Part shown: piece after piece, positions 26,283-33,842 of the stretch
Layout of the letters: every line of letters begins with the position of its first letter
How positions within the stretch are numbered: the stretch's first letter is position 1
NCBI GenBank assembly: GCA_005116835.1
Contig: SWDM01000024.1
Span: 1-64,000 of the forward strand
DNA length: 64,000 nt
Reading direction: 5' to 3'
Source of the DNA: Nitrospira sp.
GTDB lineage: Bacteria > Nitrospirota > Nitrospiria > Nitrospirales > Nitrospiraceae
Notes under the pieces: generated by a model
What the model was told of the DNA's origin: nothing
Databases searched by the model: none
What the model saw: the letters and a program-made list of their open reading frames with translations, nothing else
Program-made: the position numbers and the translations under genes

Positions 26283-27818
26283 TTACGTGGCCCTGGCCGT
26301 TCCCAATATATGCACAGCCTGTCCGTCATGATCTCGAATAATCTGACCTGTCCAGATACACCATTGGACGCTGCCGTCCGATTTCAAGATACGGTGCTCA
26401 AAGGTGATGTCGTTACCGATCTGATCCAGCGGCTGCCGCATCGCGCGCATCATCGACTCCCGATCTTCCGGATACACGAGCGCCAACCAGTCGTACTTCG
26501 TGCGTGGGCATGCCCCGCCCGATAGGCCGAGGAACCTGTCGACCTGGGAGGACCAATAGACTCGATCGGTTTGGAGATCCCAATTCCACGTTCCTATCTC
26601 TGTCGAGGTCAGGGCAAGGCTGAGCTGTTGTTCATGCGCGCGGAGGTTGTGTTCGAGGCGCTTCCGATCGGTAATATCGGTGGAGATGCCGCAGGTCGCA
26701 TAGGGGACGCCGTTCTGGTCGCGCAGGGGAAATTTGATCGAGATGTAGGCATGGAGACCATCGGAATGGGGCGCATATTCCTCGTACTCCATCGCGGTAT
26801 TCCGTTTCAACACCGTCACATCGTTGGCGCGAAACGCATCGGCGATGTCCTTGGGGAAGATTTCGTGATCGGTACGACCGGCAATCTGGTCCATGGTGAT
26901 GTGAAACAGCTGTTCGAATCGGCGATTGGCCAGGAGATATCGGCCGTCGGCGTATTTCACGTAAATCACGGCAGTGGTGTTGTTGACCACCGCATGCAGG
27001 AGTTGCTCGCTCCGGCGAAACGCATCCTCAATCTTCTTTCGCGTGGAACTATCTCGGATGATGCCGCTGTAGTAGGAATTCCCCGCGCTTTTCCAGGTGG
27101 CCAAGGAGAGTTCGATGGGAAACTCCGTTCCGTCTTTCTTGAGCCCATGCACCTCAATGACAGATCCCAGCACGCGGCCTTTGCCCGTTGATTCCATGCG
27201 AAGGAGGCCTTGCTCGTGAGCCTGGCGGTAGCGCAAAGGCATGAGTAGCGTGAGAGGTTGTCCGGTCACTTCCTCATCGGTGTAACCGAAGAGCTCGGAT
27301 GCAGACCGATTCCACGAAAGGACGATCCCGCGATGATCGGCCACGATAATGGCATCGGTGGCCGAATCCACCAGCGAGCGGAAGCGTTCTTCGCTTTGGC
27401 TGAGGAGATGTTCTGTCTGTTCAACTTTGACGGCGAGTTCGTTGACCCCGACGGCGCGACGGAGTATGTGTCGAAGCTCCTCCCGATCGTATGGTTTCGT
27501 GAGATAGGCATAGGCTCCCTGCTTCAGCGATCCCACGGTGCGATCGGGCGAGATATTGGCGGTCACGATCACGACGGGGAGAGAGGGGGATAGGCGTTGC
27601 GATTCTTTTAAGACGTCGAGCCCATCGCCGTCCGGCAGGCCCAAGTCCAGCAAAATAGCGCTGAAATGCTGAGTTCGAACGAGTTCAATCGCGCCGGCGA
27701 CGGTGCCGGCGACGGTCACGGCGTAACCATCGTGGCGCAGCAAATCCTGTAACCCCATGACGAGATCCTGGTTGTCTTCTACGATGAGAACGGAATAGCG
27801 ACTGGCTGTAGGGAGCAT
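26283..27818 (-). CDS. receiver protein with three PAS domains
   Basis: 511 residues, starting at MLPTASRYSVLIVEDNQ; the longer open frame upstream is only repeat sequence. The receiver (about 8-125) has phospho-Asp in LLDLGLPDGDG, TANIS and LTKPYD. PAS1 (VDSATDAIIVADHRG), PAS2 (VNNTTAVIYVKYADG) and PAS3 (TSTEIGTWNWDLQTD) follow, each with a PAC segment. There is no kinase, GGDEF or EAL domain, and the frame ends in ILGTARAT inside the last PAC. Such a protein must act by protein-protein contact, perhaps tuning the kinase downstream, or it is the truncated N-terminal part of a former kinase. Confidence 0.88.
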   Translation of the reverse strand: MLPTASRYSVLIVEDNQDLVMGLQDLLRHDGYAVTVAGTVAGAIELVRTQHFSAILLDLGLPDGDGLDVLKESQRLSPSLPVVIVTANISPDRTVGSLKQGAYAYLTKPYDREELRHILRRAVGVNELAVKVEQTEHLLSQSEERFRSLVDSATDAIIVADHRGIVLSWNRSASELFGYTDEEVTGQPLTLLMPLRYRQAHEQGLLRMESTGKGRVLGSVIEVHGLKKDGTEFPIELSLATWKSAGNSYYSGIIRDSSTRKKIEDAFRRSEQLLHAVVNNTTAVIYVKYADGRYLLANRRFEQLFHITMDQIAGRTDHEIFPKDIADAFRANDVTVLKRNTAMEYEEYAPHSDGLHAYISIKFPLRDQNGVPYATCGISTDITDRKRLEHNLRAHEQQLSLALTSTEIGTWNWDLQTDRVYWSSQVDRFLGLSGGACPRTKYDWLALVYPEDRESMMRAMRQPLDQIGNDITFEHRILKSDGSVQWCIWTGQIIRDHDGQAVHILGTARAT

Positions 27819-27825
27819 AGTGACC

Positions 27826-28314
27826 TCAACTGCGGGGAAGTTCTGAGTTCTGGGTTCTGAGTTCTGAGTCAACGGATTTACCGAGTTCTGAGTCAACGGC
27901 TTTGCCGAGTGCTGAGTTTTGAGTTCGGAGTTCTGAGTTTTCATGAATCAGAAGCTTGCTGCGCGTGGTTAGAATGATGCTGTTCAACATTTTTACCAGC
28001 TCTCCGCATTCTGCCAGCAGACTGGCCAGCTCCGGATGGTTGTTCGGCTGAGTTTCCCGAATGAGCCGTAACCAGTAACCGGCCTCGCGAGCCTCTTTCG
28101 CAGCAATGGCGAGTTTGGAGATGAAATCTTTACTGCTCTGTCCTCCCAAGGCTTCCTCGACGTTCGCTCCAATGGAGGTTCCGGAGCGGAGCAGCTGTCT
28201 GTTTAGCACAAGGTTGACGTGATCTTTCTGCTGTCGGCGAATGTACTCGACGATATGCACGGCGAAACGAAAACTCTTGTCCTGTACGATGCTCTGAGAA
28301 CGCCGCTGTTCCAT
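27826..28314 (-). CDS. four-helix-bundle protein (23S rRNA-intervening-sequence type)
   Basis: 162 residues. The first 125 match the small four-helix-bundle family often called 23S rRNA IVP proteins (FRFAVHIVEYIR, LLRSGTSIGANVEEA, KLAIAAKEAREAGYWLRLI). Its biochemical role is unknown. The last 35 residues (ENSELRTQNS and similar) are pure translation of a GTTCTGA/AACTCAG heptamer repeat, so the original C-terminus has been replaced or extended. It ends 7 bp before the start of the receiver-PAS gene. Confidence 0.85.
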   Translation of the reverse strand: MEQRRSQSIVQDKSFRFAVHIVEYIRRQQKDHVNLVLNRQLLRSGTSIGANVEEALGGQSSKDFISKLAIAAKEAREAGYWLRLIRETQPNNHPELASLLAECGELVKMLNSIILTTRSKLLIHENSELRTQNSALGKAVDSELGKSVDSELRTQNSELPRS

Positions 28315-28332
28315 GTCTTAACTCCCGAGTCT

Positions 28333-28549
28333 AAAAGAGAGGTTCTGAGTTATAAGTTCTGAGTTATTTGGAACTACACTCAAAACTCTTCTTTCAGCGT
28401 TTCCGGCTAACTCATTCCTCATTCCGCATTCTCCCCCGACTGCCTACTCAGAACTCAAAACTCAGAACTCATATCTCGGCGAAGCCGTCGACCCATAACT
28501 CAAAACTTCCCCGGTGCCCCTCTTCCAACTCAGAACTCAGAACTTCCCG
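28333..28549. repeat. heptamer block (GTTCTGA/AACTCAG, CATTCC)
   Basis: Long gap of about 220 bp made of 7-bp units in both orientations, including AACTCAAAACTCAGAACTC and CTCATTCC units. No gene was seen in it. Confidence 0.8.
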
Positions 28550-28610
28550 AAGCTTCCCATCTTGATCTTGTCATACAAATGCCTATATGCTGTCCGACAG
28601 GAGGTGCTCC

Positions 28611-28802
28611 ATGGCTCTTGTTCAAGTGTCCGCCAGATTGGACTCCGACAAGTTGAAACGAGCGAAAAAGGCCCTTGGGGCTAAATCCACAACAGAGACC
28701 ATTCAAAAGGCTCTGGACCTGGTGACCGAGAAAGCCGCCCATGATTGGGTGATCCGACGATATAGTGGCGTTGGGAAGCGGGATGCGTTCAAGGCCAGCT
28801 AA
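28611..28802 (+). CDS. orphan antitoxin-like protein
   Basis: 63 residues with a strong AGGAGGT ribosome-binding site; the start is ATG 28611. The short pattern VSARLDSDKLKRAKKALG, STTETIQKALDLVTEK and a charged tail resembles small VapB-type antitoxins with a ribbon-helix-helix fold. No toxin gene follows: the next 200 bp are repeats. It is either a solitary regulator or the survivor of a toxin-antitoxin pair. Confidence 0.7.
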   Translation: MALVQVSARLDSDKLKRAKKALGAKSTTETIQKALDLVTEKAAHDWVIRRYSGVGKRDAFKAS

Positions 28803-28837
28803 GTTCGCCATTCTAGACACCTCGGTCTTAACTCGGA

Positions 28838-28998
28838 GGTTCTGAGTTCTAAGTTCTGAGTTTTGTCTTCTTAATCAGCACTCAGAACTCCTCTTTTCTC
28901 TCTTCTGGCCAATTCATTCCTAATTTCACATTTCTCATTCCTTCGAATCTCCCCCTCCGCTTTTCCGGATAACTCAGAACTCAACACTCAGAACTTCC
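28838..28998. repeat. heptamer block (GTTCTGA/AACTCAG)
   Basis: Facing arms of GTTCTGA and AACTCAG units with CATTTC-type units in the centre, between the orphan antitoxin and the TonB receptor stop codon. Confidence 0.8.
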
Positions 28999-29001
28999 CG
29001 G

Positions 29002-31038
29002 TTAGTATCTCACCGTCACCCATCCCATCACCCGGCTGCCGATCGTGTCGCCAAAGGGGTGTTCTTTGTGCGTATCGTTCAACGCATTGTAGGCGGAGAG
29101 GGCCACCTCCGCGTCACGCAGATAGCCTGCCTCTGTTTTCTGTTGCCAGAATTTGTAGGCGACCCGGATGTTGAGGAGGTTGTAGCTGCCGACGTATTCA
29201 GCCGGTACCAGCACTCCCAAGCCTGGTATAGCGGCGAGTTTGGTGAAGGTTGCGGCCACTGGATAGTTCGTTGCGCCGACATGGTGGAGCGCCGCTTCTC
29301 CACTCCATCCATTGTCCCAGTCTCCCCGCAATCCCACGTTGTACTTGAAGCGAGGCACTCCTCGCCTGACCGTCCCAAGGAACGACTGGCCGACCTCTTG
29401 ATAGGAATAGTTCGCGAACCCGGTCAGCCAGGGAGTGGCGAGGAACTCCATCCCGGCCTCGCCCCCGTAAATGTCGGCCTGGCCATGATCGTTGACGTAC
29501 GAGGCGGTTGTGTTCGACGTCTCGCGGGTGGTGATGAGATGCGAAATGTGATTGAAGAACAGATCTGCCCTCAGCCGAAGCCGATGGTTGAGGAACCATC
29601 CTTGGTAGCCCGCTTCGTACGAGATGATCTGTTCGGGCTCAAGACTCCGTGTGCCCCTCACGACGCTCGTGTTAGTGCCGAACGGCAGGGTGGTCACAGC
29701 TTGCACTTCCGCGTGGGTTTCAAAGAGAGTCGGTGGCCGGTACGCGGCCGAACCTGAGACTCGAAAGGTGTGGTCGGGTGAGGCCTGATAGATGAGGGCG
29801 ACGCGCGGGCTCACCTTGGGATTGGTGAAGGTGTCGATGTCGTAGCGGAACCCTGCGACCAGAGTCAGCGATTGCGTTGCGCGCCATTCGTCCTGGAGAT
29901 AGAGGCCCAGGCGGTTTTCCCTGCTGAAGGCCTCCGTCACATTGCTTGAGAGAGAATTGTGCCGGTAGTTCACACCATAGATCAGCCGGTTTGAGGCGCC
30001 GATATCGAGGGCATGCTGCGATTCAAGATTGTAGGTGTTGCTCAGAAAGGATTGAATGGGATTCCCATCCCGATCCGAGATACGAATAAGGTGTGCCAGG
30101 AGCGGATTGGTAGTCGCCGTGGAGGTATCCTGAAAACTGGACCACCAGCCACGGAGGAAAAAGTTCTGGCGTTCGTATGATACATTGGCGTAGCCCTGCG
30201 AAGGCCGGCTCGATGGGGACACGGTTTCTCCGAAGGGGCCGTCGTACCGATTGACGTCCACAAGGCCGCCTGAGAGCAGCAGCTTCGCATCGTTCGGCAG
30301 GGCGTACTCGGTATGGACATTGAACTTGTTCGAGCGGAATGCCAGGGCGTCCCGGTTCCGCCACTGTTGGTTTTGATCGCGCCCAATGGACAGGCGATAG
30401 CCGAAGTCGCCGATCTTGCCGGCATGAATCGCCGCGCTTGAGATGGTGCCGAGCTCACCGCCGCCGAACTGAACGGTTGTTCCCTTCATCTCCTCCGGTG
30501 ACTTGGTGATGATGTTGATGATGCCGTCGAAGGCGTTGAATCCGTAGATCGAGGAGGCCGGTCCCTTGAGGACTTCGATGCGTTTGATCTCTGGCAATGT
30601 GACCGGGATGGCCTTCCAGTTCATTGAACCCTGTACATCGTTATAAATCGAGCGTCCGTCGACCAAGACCAGCATCTTGTTGGCAAAGGGCTGGTTGCTC
30701 CCCCTGGCGCTCACATTGAAATCGGCCCCATTCATCTGTATGACCTCCAGCCCTGGGATCCGGCGGAGCACCGTCGGTATATCCGTCGCTCCCGAGTGGC
30801 GAATATCTTCGTCCGTAATGACATGGACGTTTGCCGGCGCTTGCGAGATCGGTTGTTCGTAGCGCGAGGCGATGCTCACCGTTTCCTCTTCCTTGATCAG
30901 TTGAAGTTCAGGAATGAGAGCTTGATCGGGCTGGGTGCTCGGTTCTTTTGCATAACCAAGGCCAGGCGCCTGAGCGACAAACAGGACGATCAGTATGCCG
31001 AGCAGTATGGATTGTGGGGGGCTGGAAAGTCTGGTCAT
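29002..31038 (-). CDS. TonB-dependent outer-membrane receptor
   Basis: 678 residues from ATG 31038; a signal peptide is clear (SILLGILIVLFVAQAPGLGYA). A TonB-box-like EEETVSIAS precedes the plug (ANVHVITDEDIRHSGATDIP, VLVDGRSIYND, IEVLKGPASSIYG, DGIINIITK). The 22-strand barrel follows and ends in an aromatic-rich C-terminus (VMGWVTVRY). These receptors import siderophores, cobalamin or other nutrients using TonB energy; the strong GPASSIYG/INIIT pattern fits the siderophore and colicin-receptor group, but the substrate is unknown. It stands alone on the minus strand. Confidence 0.94.
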   Translation of the reverse strand: MTRLSSPPQSILLGILIVLFVAQAPGLGYAKEPSTQPDQALIPELQLIKEEETVSIASRYEQPISQAPANVHVITDEDIRHSGATDIPTVLRRIPGLEVIQMNGADFNVSARGSNQPFANKMLVLVDGRSIYNDVQGSMNWKAIPVTLPEIKRIEVLKGPASSIYGFNAFDGIINIITKSPEEMKGTTVQFGGGELGTISSAAIHAGKIGDFGYRLSIGRDQNQQWRNRDALAFRSNKFNVHTEYALPNDAKLLLSGGLVDVNRYDGPFGETVSPSSRPSQGYANVSYERQNFFLRGWWSSFQDTSTATTNPLLAHLIRISDRDGNPIQSFLSNTYNLESQHALDIGASNRLIYGVNYRHNSLSSNVTEAFSRENRLGLYLQDEWRATQSLTLVAGFRYDIDTFTNPKVSPRVALIYQASPDHTFRVSGSAAYRPPTLFETHAEVQAVTTLPFGTNTSVVRGTRSLEPEQIISYEAGYQGWFLNHRLRLRADLFFNHISHLITTRETSNTTASYVNDHGQADIYGGEAGMEFLATPWLTGFANYSYQEVGQSFLGTVRRGVPRFKYNVGLRGDWDNGWSGEAALHHVGATNYPVAATFTKLAAIPGLGVLVPAEYVGSYNLLNIRVAYKFWQQKTEAGYLRDAEVALSAYNALNDTHKEHPFGDTIGSRVMGWVTVRY

Positions 31039-31215
31039 GTCTGTCCGCAAGAGACTGAGTGGGTCTGAACGGTTGGGGTGTGATAGCGAGGAACTTATCA
31101 CAATTATGCGCGCGGGAGGGGTATGAGAAGGAGGAAAGAGCAGTGTGGTTAACAGAGTAAATGGAGGACCGATGCAATTTCGTCTGGTGTAGGGCCATGC
31201 CAGCAAGGTTCTGCC

Positions 31216-31317
31216 TTACCGTTCGTCGTCGATGAAGTCATGAACGACCATCCAGATGACTCCCACCATCATAGTCAGGAGTCCCACAACGGCTACCTCA
31301 ACGAGAATCTGTACCAT
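31216..31317 (-). CDS. 33-residue single-TM protein, copy 1
   Basis: Small gene from ATG 31317 with AAAGGAGA 7-14 nt upstream. The product is almost all membrane helix (VEVAVVGLLTMMVGVIWMVV) with an acidic tail (HDFIDDER). The G-x-I-W-M motif and acidic end are shared with the two neighbouring small proteins, and the leader AAAGGAGACGCAGCC is identical to that of copy 2. A sigma-54 promoter lies about 40 nt upstream. Small membrane proteins of this kind often tune a transporter or a membrane stress system; the actual partner is unknown. Confidence 0.75.
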   Translation of the reverse strand: MVQILVEVAVVGLLTMMVGVIWMVVHDFIDDER

Positions 31318-31368
31318 GGCTGCGTCTCCTTTCACCATTCGATTGGTCGCCGCTTCGACCATAATCCA

Positions 31369-31382
31369 GCAATACGCATGCC
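31369..31382 (-). promoter_or_regulatory. sigma-54 promoter of small gene 1
   Basis: On the minus strand the sequence is GGCATGCGTATTGC, i.e. GG-N10-GC with TTGC at -12. The predicted transcript start (about 31357) is about 40 nt before ATG 31317. Confidence 0.75.
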
Positions 31383-31478
31383 TAATTAGAACGGCGTAAT
31401 CCCTACTGCTAGAAGCCTGATTTTTCAAGAATTGGCTTGAGCACAAGCTATTACAGGAGAATGGAATTTAGCCCATGT

Positions 31479-31515
31479 GAATCGAAAACGATTCGGGCTG
31501 AATCAGATTTGGCTA
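31479..31515 (-). promoter_or_regulatory. enhancer site 1: GAATC-N6-GATTC plus degenerate second copy
   Basis: GAATCGAAAACGATTC (31479-31494), then a half-conserved copy starting GAATC at 31500. The centre of the first copy is about 130 bp upstream of the predicted sigma-54 start, and the copies are 21 bp apart. Confidence 0.75.
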
Positions 31516-31745
31516 GGAAGTAGGAAGTAGTAAGTGGGAAGTAGGAGAAGTAGGAAGTAGGAGAAGTGGGAAGTGCTGAGTGCTGAGTTGGAAGACGGGG
31601 AGCGAAGAGTTCTGAGTTTTGAGTTCTGGGTTGGAAAACGGGAGAGAATGCGGAATGAGAAATGTAGAATGAATTGGCCGGAAACGCTGAAAGAGGCGTC
31701 ACGTTTTCGACCGACTCACCACTTACTACTTCCCACTTCCCAGCA
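31508..31745. repeat. GGAAGTA heptamer block
   Basis: Tandem GGAAGTA units, then GTTCTGA and GAATG units, and a facing CTTCCCA arm at the right end. It separates the first and second small-gene cassettes. Confidence 0.8.
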
Positions 31746-31765
31746 CTCAGCGAAGAGGGTCATCA

Positions 31766-31855
31766 TCAATAGTGGTCGCTCGCGATCATCCAGATGGCCC
31801 CTAGCACTCCAATAGACAGCCACACCATCATGATCTGACCGATAAGTAGTGCCAT
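31766..31855 (-). CDS. 29-residue single-TM protein, copy 2
   Basis: Small gene, shorter than usual ORF cut-offs. ATG at 31855 follows AAAGGAGACGCAGCC exactly as in copy 1. The product is one hydrophobic helix (LLIGQIMMVWLSIGVLGAIW) ending MIASDHY. The GAIWM motif aligns with GVIWM of copy 1 and GLIWA of copy 3. The sigma-54 promoter and paired palindromes upstream repeat the arrangement of copy 1 at the same spacing. Confidence 0.75.
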   Translation of the reverse strand: MALLIGQIMMVWLSIGVLGAIWMIASDHY

Positions 31856-31938
31856 GGCTGCGTCTCCTTTCAGAGAAAACCGCCGGAGTTATGGAGGCCG
31901 ATTCCATCTTGACCTCAGCCTGCTCACTGCGATAACCA

Positions 31939-31952
31939 GCAAACCGCATGCC
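31939..31952 (-). promoter_or_regulatory. sigma-54 promoter of small gene 2
   Basis: On the minus strand the sequence is GGCATGCGGTTTGC, GG-N10-GC. The predicted start (about 31927) gives a leader of about 70 nt before ATG 31855. Confidence 0.75.
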
Positions 31953-32049
31953 TACGGTGGAATACTCATGGCATCTGGACCAGTCGCTGATTTTCCTGAG
32001 AATTTTATCCACTGACCTCTGCGACTGGAGAATGGAAAGCGGTTCATGT

Positions 32050-32087
32050 GAATCCAAAACGATTCAGAGCTGAATCCTTTTGGATTG
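32050..32087 (-). promoter_or_regulatory. enhancer site 2: paired GAATC-N6-GATTC palindromes
   Basis: GAATCCAAAACGATTC (32050-32065) and GAATCCTTTTGGATTG (32072-32087), centres 22 bp apart. The first centre lies about 130 bp upstream of the predicted sigma-54 start. Confidence 0.8.
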
Positions 32088-32104
32088 CTGGGCGGACGGC
32101 GTGG

Positions 32105-32262
32105 TGTAAGTGGGAAGTAGGAAGTAGGAAGTAGGAAGGCGGGGAGAGGGAGGTTCTGAGTTCTGAGTGCTGGGTTTTGAGTTGGAAGACGGGAGAGAAT
32201 GAGAAATGTGGAATGAGAAATGTGAAATGAGGGGTGAGTTGGCTGGAAACGATGAATGAGAA
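32105..32262. repeat. GGAAGTA/GTTCTGA/GAATGAG heptamer block
   Basis: Runs of ggaagtaggaagtagg, gttctgagttctgag and gaatgagaaatgtg between the second enhancer site and small gene 3. Confidence 0.8.
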
Positions 32263-32268
32263 ACACTC

Positions 32269-32451
32269 TTACCGGTAGTCGTCGGGGTAATGGTCTTCAA
32301 CATAGATGTTGAGCACCATTGCCCAGATGAGCCCCAGCAGCCCGATAAGCAATACCCACACAATGATCAAGGGAATCCCTATATGCCACTGACAGATTTC
32401 AAGGCCTACCAGCCCAGCAAGCAATACCGACATAACGATCCCCAGTGTCAT
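32269..32451 (-). CDS. 60-residue two-TM protein, copy 3
   Basis: ATG at 32451 preceded by AAGGGAGAAACTGCC. Two hydrophobic segments (IVMSVLLAGLVGLEI and IPLIIVWVLLIGLLGLIW) and an acidic, Tyr-rich end (VEDHYPDDYR). The second segment and tail align with copies 1 and 2 (GLIWA...), so this is a longer relative. It has the same sigma-54 promoter and enhancer arrangement upstream. Function unknown; the three genes look like a co-regulated small membrane-protein family. Confidence 0.8.
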   Translation of the reverse strand: MTLGIVMSVLLAGLVGLEICQWHIGIPLIIVWVLLIGLLGLIWAMVLNIYVEDHYPDDYR

Positions 32452-32550
32452 GGCAGTTTCTCCCTTCACCCTGTCTGGTTCACCTGCTTGCGCTGGTTCA
32501 ACCAAACCAACCCAATAACATTCTCCCTACGCCCGCTATATCGATAGCCA

Positions 32551-32564
32551 GCAAATCATGTGCC
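32551..32564 (-). promoter_or_regulatory. sigma-54 promoter of small gene 3
   Basis: On the minus strand the sequence is GGCACATGATTTGC, matching the GGCAC and TTGC elements with N10 spacing. The predicted start is about 32539. Confidence 0.8.
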
Positions 32565-32662
32565 TAATCTGAAATACGTATGGTCCTTCTCATGGTCTGT
32601 GATTTGTTGAGGAATTTCATCACCGCGAAAGCCATTGCATAAGGATGGAAGACGGTCCATGT

Positions 32663-32700
32663 GAATCAGGAACGATTCGGTGCTGAATCCTTTTGGGTGA
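32663..32700 (-). promoter_or_regulatory. enhancer site 3: GAATC-N6-GATTC plus partial second copy
   Basis: GAATCAGGAACGATTC (32663-32678), then GAATCCTTTTGG (from 32685), centres 22 bp apart. The first centre is about 131 bp upstream of the predicted start, as for sites 1 and 2. Confidence 0.78.
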
Positions 32701-32925
32701 GTGGAAAGTAGGAAGTAGGAAGTGGTGAGTTGGAAGACGGGGGAGAATGCGGAATGTGGAATGAGGAATGAATTGGCCTGAAAAGCTGAAATAAGATTGT
32801 GCAGTGTAGTTCCAGATAACTCAGAACTCAGAACTCAGAACTTATAACTCAGGACTCTTCGCTCCCCGTCTTCCCACTCACCACTTACTACTTCCTACTT
32901 CCCAGTGACTCAGAACTCGGCGAAG
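32700..32925. repeat. heptamer block downstream of the DUF928 gene
   Basis: GGAAGTA, GAATGTG and GTTCTGA-type units with facing AACTCAG and CTTCCTA arms fill the gap up to the DUF928 stop codon. Confidence 0.8.
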
Positions 32926-32926
32926 C

Positions 32927-33682
32927 CTACCTGACTGGGGCTGGGATGGAACGAAGATCCCATTGCGCGACAGTGGAAAGACCGATTTGATTCAGCAAGG
33001 AAGCTCGTTGTCTTCGAAGCGCTTGGTCTGCAGGGTTCGAATCGATCAACTGGCAGAGACAAGCCATGGCGTCGTACCAGAAGCCGCGCATGGCATTCCG
33101 CAGCACGCTTTGCCTGTCACAGCTCAAATCGACTTCCATTTCTACGAGGCATGCGCTGAATTCACAGCGCTCGATCACCCCGCCGGCCACAAGATCCTGT
33201 GACGGCGAGTCGGGATTGCGAATTGCGGAGATGTACCAGCGATATTGCACGTCCGGCTCCAAGGCAAGGTTCCAATCATTGAGATCAATGGATTGGACTC
33301 CGGCATGATCCGGCGTGGGAATCGGGCCTTCATGCAGCGGTTTGACCGATCGGATGTCGATGAGCGTAAATTTCAGCGGGTATGTCGTCGGTTTTGAGAG
33401 AAACCAGTTTAGGACCGGAGATTTCTTGGCGGTGAGCCCGACATGGTCCGGCACCAAGGCCACGAGCACGGGATCGCTTCCGTCTGTCCCGCGCAATCCA
33501 CCACCCACGCGAGCTCGCGGGGTCAGCTTCTTGGGGGGCTGGTAGAGGGGAAGCGGCGCATCTTCCTTCGGTCCAGACTGGGAAGCGGTGGGCTGATCCG
33601 ATACCGCCGGCGTCGTAGCCGGATCGAGCAACCCTATGCACAGAATCAGTCCTAGGAATAGAGAAACAGTAGGGCGTTGCAT
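32927..33682 (-). CDS. exported DUF928-family protein
   Basis: 251 residues from ATG 33682, which has GAAAGGTG 7 nt upstream (ATG 33703 is the alternative). A signal peptide (VSLFLGLILCIGLLDPATT) is followed by the DUF928 pattern: YQPPKK, RVGGGLRGT, VLVALVPDHVGLT and SPVLNWFLSK, then an all-beta domain. The family is common in cyanobacteria near CHAT and haemagglutinin genes; its function is unknown. Here it is the last gene of a minus-strand locus with CHAT, TpsB, TpsA and a subtilisin, which supports a shared role at the cell surface. Confidence 0.85.
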   Translation of the reverse strand: MQRPTVSLFLGLILCIGLLDPATTPAVSDQPTASQSGPKEDAPLPLYQPPKKLTPRARVGGGLRGTDGSDPVLVALVPDHVGLTAKKSPVLNWFLSKPTTYPLKFTLIDIRSVKPLHEGPIPTPDHAGVQSIDLNDWNLALEPDVQYRWYISAIRNPDSPSQDLVAGGVIERCEFSACLVEMEVDLSCDRQSVLRNAMRGFWYDAMACLCQLIDSNPADQALRRQRASLLNQIGLSTVAQWDLRSIPAPVR

Positions 33683-33842
33683 CGGTAGCACCTTTCTAGT
33701 CATGACTCTTCATGAAAACGTTTGCCGCATTCACCGAGGTTTAGGCGAGAGGCAACGGCACTCATGAATAATCCTGGCGATACCGGCCATCGACCAGCGT
33801 GAATATAAATGGCGGCATACTCTAGCATAGGCCAGCGACATG

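Noticed and set aside
26283-28550. Direct repeats resembling a CRISPR array
   Set aside because: Units are 7 bp, contiguous and degenerate, with no constant 20-40 bp repeat alternating with unique spacers, and no cas genes are present.
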